Positions 59,756-64,000 of a DNA stretch of 64,000 nt are shown in pieces. The position numbers were made by a program, and so were the translations under genes. Source of the stretch: Curvibacter sp. AEP1-3 (lineage in GTDB: Bacteria; Pseudomonadota; Gammaproteobacteria; Burkholderiales; Burkholderiaceae_C); NCBI RefSeq assembly GCF_002163715.1, contig NZ_CP015698.1, forward strand, positions 2,219,001-2,283,000. The letters run 5' to 3'. The notes below the pieces were generated by a model, which saw nothing but the letters and a program-made list of their open reading frames with translations, searched no databases and was not told the DNA's origin. Position 1 is the stretch's first letter, and each line of letters opens with the position of its first letter.

Positions 59756-60706
59756 CTAGATCTGCGTTCTCAAGGTCACACTGAACTGTCGGAAGTTGTT
59801 GTCATAGAGCCGGGTCGTGGAACGGCTGACCGAATCGTTCATTTCAACCCGCAGCGATACCTTGGAGGTCAACGGCCATTGGGCTGAGAGGTCGGTCATA
59901 TGGGTAGCGTCCATCCGGACGGGATCATCCTCAAAGGCGCTTTCGTCAAAAACGGCCCGCCGGTAGCTGCGGCCGAAAGACCAATCACCGCCCCACATGG
60001 ACCAATGCACAGTCGCGCTGAGCAGCGCACTGCGATTCGAGAGATCTGCATAGCCCCAGCGGTTCTCCTCCCGGCCCACGATGGCCGAAAAGTCCAAACC
60101 TGAAATGGCTTTGCAAGGATCGGTGTACTGGCGCAGAAGCAACAGGGAGCGAGACGTGGCATCCATGTCCCGCAGATCTGCGCCATGGCGGTATTCGGAG
60201 ATTTCTGCCACCACACCCCACATGGACTCGGCGTCCGCACGGGTCCAGTTCAGGATCAGGCCGGTACTGTCACGAAAATGCGCGCCGCCTACATCAAAGG
60301 TCTGGAGATTTACACCTACGCCGCCACTGCCACCCCACAAGGGATGCATCAATGAGGGCTGCACAGAGACAGTCTGGTAATCGAGATCGGGTTTTGCTGG
60401 TGACTTTTTGAGGGTGGCATCACCGGCGAGAGATACGGTAAAGCCTTTGTCCCATGCCCATTCGGCGGAGGCCTGCACGCTGGTCCGCACATGTTCACCG
60501 CTCAGGTGCTTGAGGTCGTCGAGGTACACGATGGTGCTTTCCGGGGTGAGCTGGAAGACCGGAGCACTCTGCGCCTCGTGCCCTATGCCCGTGTCAATTT
60601 GCAGCTGGCTCGACACCAACGACTGCGCGCACGCCGGGGCCCCATGGCCCGCGACGAGCGCGCACAGAGGAAACAGCGCCAGAGCGCCGCTCCACCTGCA
60701 AAGCAT
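59756..60706 (-). CDS. Uncharacterised outer-membrane barrel protein
   Basis: 316 residues from the ATG at 60706, which overlaps the upstream stop (TGATG). A signal peptide ends near ACAQ. The mature part is a pattern of amphipathic strands (VQASAEWAWDKGFTVSLAGDATL, SVSLRVEMNDSVSR-like pairs), ending FRQFSVTLRTQI with an aromatic/hydrophobic finish typical of outer-membrane barrels. I do not recognise a named family. It is translationally coupled to a 63-residue secreted protein and convergent to the sensor kinase, one base apart. Confidence 0.75.
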   Translation of the reverse strand: MLCRWSGALALFPLCALVAGHGAPACAQSLVSSQLQIDTGIGHEAQSAPVFQLTPESTIVYLDDLKHLSGEHVRTSVQASAEWAWDKGFTVSLAGDATLKKSPAKPDLDYQTVSVQPSLMHPLWGGSGGVGVNLQTFDVGGAHFRDSTGLILNWTRADAESMWGVVAEISEYRHGADLRDMDATSRSLLLLRQYTDPCKAISGLDFSAIVGREENRWGYADLSNRSALLSATVHWSMWGGDWSFGRSYRRAVFDESAFEDDPVRMDATHMTDLSAQWPLTSKVSLRVEMNDSVSRSTTRLYDNNFRQFSVTLRTQI

Positions 60707-60897
60707 CAAACGCCCTTGTAGCAAACGCGCTGGTATTTGACGGTGCCATCAGCCTGCTGCACCGCGGCGGTATAGCACTTGATGCCCTTGCCAACACTTT
60801 GGGCACCTTCGCGGGCAGCAGCCACATTGGGGAGCAAAGACAGGCTGCCGAAGGCTGCGGCAACCAGTACGGAACGAAGCATGAAAGATGTACGCAT
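60706..60897 (-). CDS. Small secreted protein with one cysteine pair
   Basis: 63 residues. A signal peptide (MRTSFMLRSVLVAAAFGSLS... to VAAA) leaves about 36 mature residues with two cysteines (GIKCYTAAV and QRVCYKGV) that could form one disulfide. GGAAAGGAAA upstream supports the start. The stop overlaps the start of the outer-membrane barrel gene. No function is known to me. Confidence 0.75.
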   Translation of the reverse strand: MRTSFMLRSVLVAAAFGSLSLLPNVAAAREGAQSVGKGIKCYTAAVQQADGTVKYQRVCYKGV

Positions 60898-60961
60898 GAT
60901 GATTTCCTTTCCAGGAGAGGGTTGTGCCGCCGACCCCCATGGTCAGCAGCGCTTCTGGAGA

Positions 60962-60979
60962 TAGCGCGAAACATGCCAG
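60962..60979 (-). promoter_or_regulatory. Possible sigma-54-type promoter
   Basis: On the minus strand CTGGCATG, four bases, GCGCT: it keeps the invariant GG-N10-GC spacing of -24/-12 promoters but misses the usual TT before GC. It lies 65 bases before the small secreted protein gene. Inverted repeats at 60989-61001 and 61054-61079 lie further upstream, where an activator could bind. Weak evidence. Confidence 0.3.
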
Positions 60980-61126
60980 TTTTTGCGGGAAAATTTCCCA
61001 TGAAAATCAAGCACTTAGGAAATCACGGTTGGGAGACCCCCGAAAACCGGGTGATATCCCCCACCGATTGGGGGCATATGACGCGGTCGTCATGGCCATG
61101 AGCCACCGCTACGTCCGATATCAAAT

Positions 61127-61185
61127 GCTATAAATTAAATAGCTGCCCGTGCAGACGCACCGAGCGCCAGAAGGCGTTTTGCCAT
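61127..61185 (+). repeat. Dispersed ~58-bp repeat, copy at the 3' end of the PIN gene
   Basis: GCTAT, eight variable bases, TAGCTGCCCGTGCA, a 10-base spacer, GCGCCAGAAGGC, then TTTTG. It supplies the last codons and the stop codon of the PIN-domain gene on the other strand. Confidence 0.75.
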
Positions 61186-61551
61186 GGAAAGTACCGCATG
61201 GTCCTTGCTCAGCACCAGGCACCGGTGGGCCACGGCCAGGTCGATAAAGCGCTGGTCGTCCGGATCTTTGCAGGTGACAGGTGCTTTGGGGGCGGGGTCC
61301 ACGGTAAGCACCCAAGCATCACGCGCCGCCAGCACATCCTGCGGGTCCAGGCCGTAAAACGCAAGACGCTTGGCAATCTGGGGGTAGGCCAGCACCCGAT
61401 CCAACTCTTCACGCATGGCGTCCGTCGACAGCCATCGCAACTGACCCGTCTCCAAGGCTTCGCACAGCGGCAAGGTCAGGGGGTCTTTGAACACCAACAA
61501 ATCGAGCACGATGTTGGTGTCCAGCACGATGCCGGGCACCAGCTCAGTCAT
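61135..61551 (-). CDS. PIN-domain protein (putative ribonuclease)
   Basis: 138 residues. The first acidic residue is Asp11 in VLDTN; further acidic positions are in REELDRVL and KDPDDQRFIDLAVAH, and the end has VLSKDHAVL. This is the COG1569-type PIN group, often listed as toxins. No antitoxin gene is adjacent. It overlaps the methyltransferase gene by 8 bases, which speaks for co-expression. The last residues (SARAAI) and the stop are inside a repeat copy, so the original C-terminus may have been replaced. Confidence 0.88.
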   Translation of the reverse strand: MTELVPGIVLDTNIVLDLLVFKDPLTLPLCEALETGQLRWLSTDAMREELDRVLAYPQIAKRLAFYGLDPQDVLAARDAWVLTVDPAPKAPVTCKDPDDQRFIDLAVAHRCLVLSKDHAVLSMAKRLLALGASARAAI

Positions 61552-62818
61552 GCGCCTCGGGAGCAGAAGGTTTGGCCAGTCGGCCCTTCACCATGTCGAA
61601 CTTGAAAAGACGGCACTCCAGCGGACCGTTCCACATGGGCACACGGCGGGACTCTTTGAGGCGCATTTTGCTGGGCAGCTTGAGGTCGGGGGTGAGCATC
61701 CAGGCGGTCCATCCGCTGTAGTTCTTTTTCCAGTGGCTGGCCAGCTGGTTGAAGAAGTCCACGCCATCGTCCGCCTCTGCCAGCTCGCGGGCGCCGAAAC
61801 GGGCACCTTCGCCCTCACCCGCTACGCCGCCGATGCCGATACGCTCGCCGTACGGCGGGTTGATGACCATCACGCCACCACCGGTCTCGGTCACATCAAT
61901 CGGGGGCATACGCTGCAAAGCATCGCCGCCGCGGAACTCGATCACATCGGCCACACCCGCGCGCTGCGCATTGCGCTCGGCAAAGTCGACCATCCGGAAG
62001 GACACATCGCTGCCGTAAATCAAGGCTTTCTGGCCTGGCTCCGGCTTCACGACGGCGTCAGCAGCTTCTTTTTTCATGGCAGCCCATTCCTCGGAGCGGA
62101 AGGGCTTGTACTTCTCAAACGCAAACCGGCGCAGCGAACCGGCTGCGATGTTGCAGGCAATCTGCGCCGCCTCAATGACAACGGTGCCGCTGCCGCAGCA
62201 AGGGTCGTACAAGGGCAGCAGATCGTCGTCTCCCGAGGCCCAGCCGCTGGCAGCGATCATGGCGGCCGCCAGGGTTTCTTTGAGTGGCGCATCGCCCTTG
62301 TCCTCACGCCAGCCCCGCTTGAACAACGGTTCGCCGGAAGTGTCGATGTAGAGCGAGCAGGCATCGGTGGTCAGGTGGGCGTAAATGCGCACATCGGGCC
62401 ATTGGGTATTCACGTCCGGCCGCACACCGCCCGCCACTTCGCGGAAGCGGTCGCACACGGCGTCCTTCACTTTGAGGGCCGCAAAGTTGAGCGAGGTGAG
62501 CGGGCTGTGCTGGGCAGTGACTTCCACCTTGATACTTTCGCGCGGAGTGAACCAGCGCTCCCACGCCACTTGCATGGCGGCGCGGTACAGGTCCTGCTCG
62601 CTGCGGTATTCGGTGTACGACACCAGCACCAACACCCGCTGGGCCAACCGGCTGTACAGGTTGAGCAGCATCGCATGCTCAAACCCGGTGCGCACGGCTA
62701 CGCCCCCGCGCTGCTTGGTGATGCAGCCGGGTGGTAAGCCGGTGATCTGCAAAATCTCCGGCGCCAGATATTCCTCCACGCCGGCGGCGCAGGGGAGAAA
62801 AAGTGTCAATTGGTTCAA
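61544..62818 (-). CDS. rlmL: THUMP-domain rRNA methyltransferase of the RlmL type
   Basis: 424 residues. The start is a TTG at 62818 with AAGGA 6 bases upstream. N-terminal ferredoxin-like/THUMP region (RGGVAVRTGFEHAML, YRAAMQVAWERWF), then the Rossmann methyltransferase with DPCCGSGTVVIEAAQIA (SAM site) and NPPYGERIG (catalytic NPPY). E. coli RlmL methylates G2445 of 23S rRNA but is part of a longer fusion with RlmK; this is the short stand-alone form. Confidence 0.92.
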   Translation of the reverse strand: MNQLTLFLPCAAGVEEYLAPEILQITGLPPGCITKQRGGVAVRTGFEHAMLLNLYSRLAQRVLVLVSYTEYRSEQDLYRAAMQVAWERWFTPRESIKVEVTAQHSPLTSLNFAALKVKDAVCDRFREVAGGVRPDVNTQWPDVRIYAHLTTDACSLYIDTSGEPLFKRGWREDKGDAPLKETLAAAMIAASGWASGDDDLLPLYDPCCGSGTVVIEAAQIACNIAAGSLRRFAFEKYKPFRSEEWAAMKKEAADAVVKPEPGQKALIYGSDVSFRMVDFAERNAQRAGVADVIEFRGGDALQRMPPIDVTETGGGVMVINPPYGERIGIGGVAGEGEGARFGARELAEADDGVDFFNQLASHWKKNYSGWTAWMLTPDLKLPSKMRLKESRRVPMWNGPLECRLFKFDMVKGRLAKPSAPEAHD

Positions 62819-62827
62819 TTCAAATCC

Positions 62828-64000
62828 TTAGTTGGCCACCGCATTCACTATGAGTCGGGCTTGGGGCAATGCCGCTGACTTCCACGCGGCAATACCGCCC
62901 CGATACCAGGCCACTTGGGCATACCCCGCCTTGCGGGCTCTGAAAGCAGCATTCAAGCCGCGCCAATCGTCCCGATTGGAACCGATGAAGACGATCGGAC
63001 GTTGCGGATCGGGTGCCAGGAGTTTGAGCAAACTCACGATACGCTGCTCCAAAGCAGCGTCTTTGGCTGTGTCTGCATATGCAACACCGGCAAACAAGAG
63101 TGCAGACGAACCCGGAATCACATCGTCCAAACCACTCACGTCGATCAATACGGGAGCTTGAGTGGATTTCATGGCGTTGACCAAGTCTTGGGTACCGATT
63201 ACCTGAATTCCCTCTGCTTTGGACGGCGTGGCGTCGGAATATCGTTCTGTTCGCAATCCAGTCGCGGAAGAGAATCCTCCACCGAATTGTTCGTTACCGT
63301 AGAACTTCTCCGCGGGAACGGCAAGCATGGCTAATGCACTCTCGTGGCTGGCACGGGCTGCGGCAACTGTGGGTTGTATGTCGAATCCATTGACGCCGAC
63401 TACCGTACACAAACGTACAGGCCGATCCTTAATGTGATTGCAAGCAAACAAAGCCGCCAGTGCCGCCTGATTGGGTGAATCCTTGTCAGCGGTCGTCCCC
63501 ACACCGGGAGCATCAACCGCTGTAACGATCGCGCTGTGCTCTTTGAGGTTCGCATAGTTTTGCACCAGCGTCTTGCAGCCATCGGACACACAAGATTTTG
63601 CGGCAATCGCCGTGAGAAATGCCGTCCTGTCTGCAATGGGCGTGTCCAAGGTCGCCCCCAGAATTTTGGGTGAAGATTGCATGCTCGCCGGGAGCGTAAC
63701 TTTGGTGAGGGCGGTACCGGTGATCAGTCCGATACTGAGTGCATCCGCTTCGGGAAACTCTGTGCATTCGTTGCGGGGTGTCTGCTGCGAGCGGCAATGG
63801 TAAGTGACGCGCTTGGGAGTGCGCGCCATATCGAAAACTCGCAGTAACGAACCAGCATCATCCATTTCAAAAAAGGCCTTATTCATGAGCGCCGCGTTGA
63901 AACGCTCCCCCATGGTCATTTTGAAGAAGGCATAAATCTGAGGCGCATGTTCGCTGGTCACGGCACGCGTCGTTTTGCTGGATGGCCCATGAATACCGAC
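62828..64000 (-). CDS. Rhodanese-like domain protein without catalytic cysteine (5' end outside window)
   Basis: The frame is open from the stop at 62828 to the window edge (390 codons visible); a GTG at 63961 could be a start, but the codons before it look coding, so the gene is probably cut. The first 260 visible residues are of unknown type with several cysteines (YHCRSQQTPRNEC; KSCVSDGCKTL). The last 110 form a rhodanese fold (VLIDVSGLDDV..., VAWYRGGIAAWKSA), where the active-site loop reads FIGSNRDDWRG with no cysteine. It should be inactive as a sulfurtransferase and may bind a partner. Confidence 0.72.
   Translation of the reverse strand, partial: VGIHGPSSKTTRAVTSEHAPQIYAFFKMTMGERFNAALMNKAFFEMDDAGSLLRVFDMARTPKRVTYHCRSQQTPRNECTEFPEADALSIGLITGTALTKVTLPASMQSSPKILGATLDTPIADRTAFLTAIAAKSCVSDGCKTLVQNYANLKEHSAIVTAVDAPGVGTTADKDSPNQAALAALFACNHIKDRPVRLCTVVGVNGFDIQPTVAAARASHESALAMLAVPAEKFYGNEQFGGGFSSATGLRTERYSDATPSKAEGIQVIGTQDLVNAMKSTQAPVLIDVSGLDDVIPGSSALLFAGVAYADTAKDAALEQRIVSLLKLLAPDPQRPIVFIGSNRDDWRGLNAAFRARKAGYAQVAWYRGGIAAWKSAALPQARLIVNAVAN

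Noticed and set aside
61135..61551. PIN gene as part of a toxin-antitoxin pair
   Set aside because: No small antitoxin gene on either side; the upstream partner is a 424-residue methyltransferase.

Overview
The window is about 60% GC chromosomal DNA with dense, short-spaced genes. It looks like a betaproteobacterium of the order Burkholderiales, most likely family Comamonadaceae (Rhodoferax/Curvibacter-like). This rests on the unbroken order tRNA-Tyr, tRNA-Gly, tRNA-Thr, tuf, tRNA-Trp, secE, nusG, rplK, rplA, rplJ, rplL, rpoB, rpoC, on the trp/rpe/gph/apaG neighbourhood, and on many Burkholderiales-type accessory families. The genus is inferred from the style of the proteins and was not tested by any search.

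Region by region: (1) 1-15004 is the transcription/translation cluster, all on the minus strand. It starts at a promoter before tRNA-Tyr and ends at a strong terminator after rpoC. A LemA-like gene and the start of rsmB follow. RNA structures mark the rplA-rplJ gap (L10-type leader) and the rplL-rpoB gap (two hairpins). (2) 15062-21904 is a minus-strand run trpE, chorismate mutase, trpG, ltaE, lysE-type exporter, trpD, trpC, ung. (3) 22295-26448 is a plus-strand block: a chalcone-isomerase-like periplasmic protein and two tandem chemoreceptors. The second receptor ends in a CheR-docking WETF tail. (4) 26445-30656 holds gph, a large GGDEF-EAL sensor broken by a frameshift, and rpe. (5) 30734-35051 holds apaG, a Gcr-type membrane protein, thiL and a Crp/Fnr regulator. 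(6) 35091-41835 holds a degenerate EAL protein with an unknown partner, a small HNH protein and a MacAB/TolC-type efflux operon, followed by a WYL regulator at 41920-42639. (7) 42756-46188 carries small accessory genes (DUF2177, EVE, VOC, PilZ, tautomerase, LysR). (8) 46305-49959 is a GntR-controlled amino-acid ABC importer. (9) 49994-53716 holds pgpA, the cinA C-terminal domain, a solute-binding protein, a fluoroacetate-dehalogenase-like hydrolase and an SDR. (10) 53812-64000 holds an outer-membrane protein, a UPF0149/SEC-C protein, a membrane-anchored glutamate-synthase-like protein, a large PAS histidine kinase, an outer-membrane barrel with a small secreted partner, a PIN protein, an RlmL-type methyltransferase and a truncated rhodanese-like protein.

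The most unexpected structure is a dispersed repeat of about 58 bp with two short self-complementary parts. Five good copies and two weaker ones lie between 16.6 and 61.2 kb. Several sit inside coding sequences (thiL, gph, the start of cinA, the end of the PIN gene) without breaking the frame. Other points of interest are the interrupted apaG/rpe/gph/trp cluster, the frameshifted cyclic-di-GMP sensor, a perfect palindromic LysR operator, and a dehalogenase that keeps every catalytic residue I remember for fluoroacetate dehalogenase.
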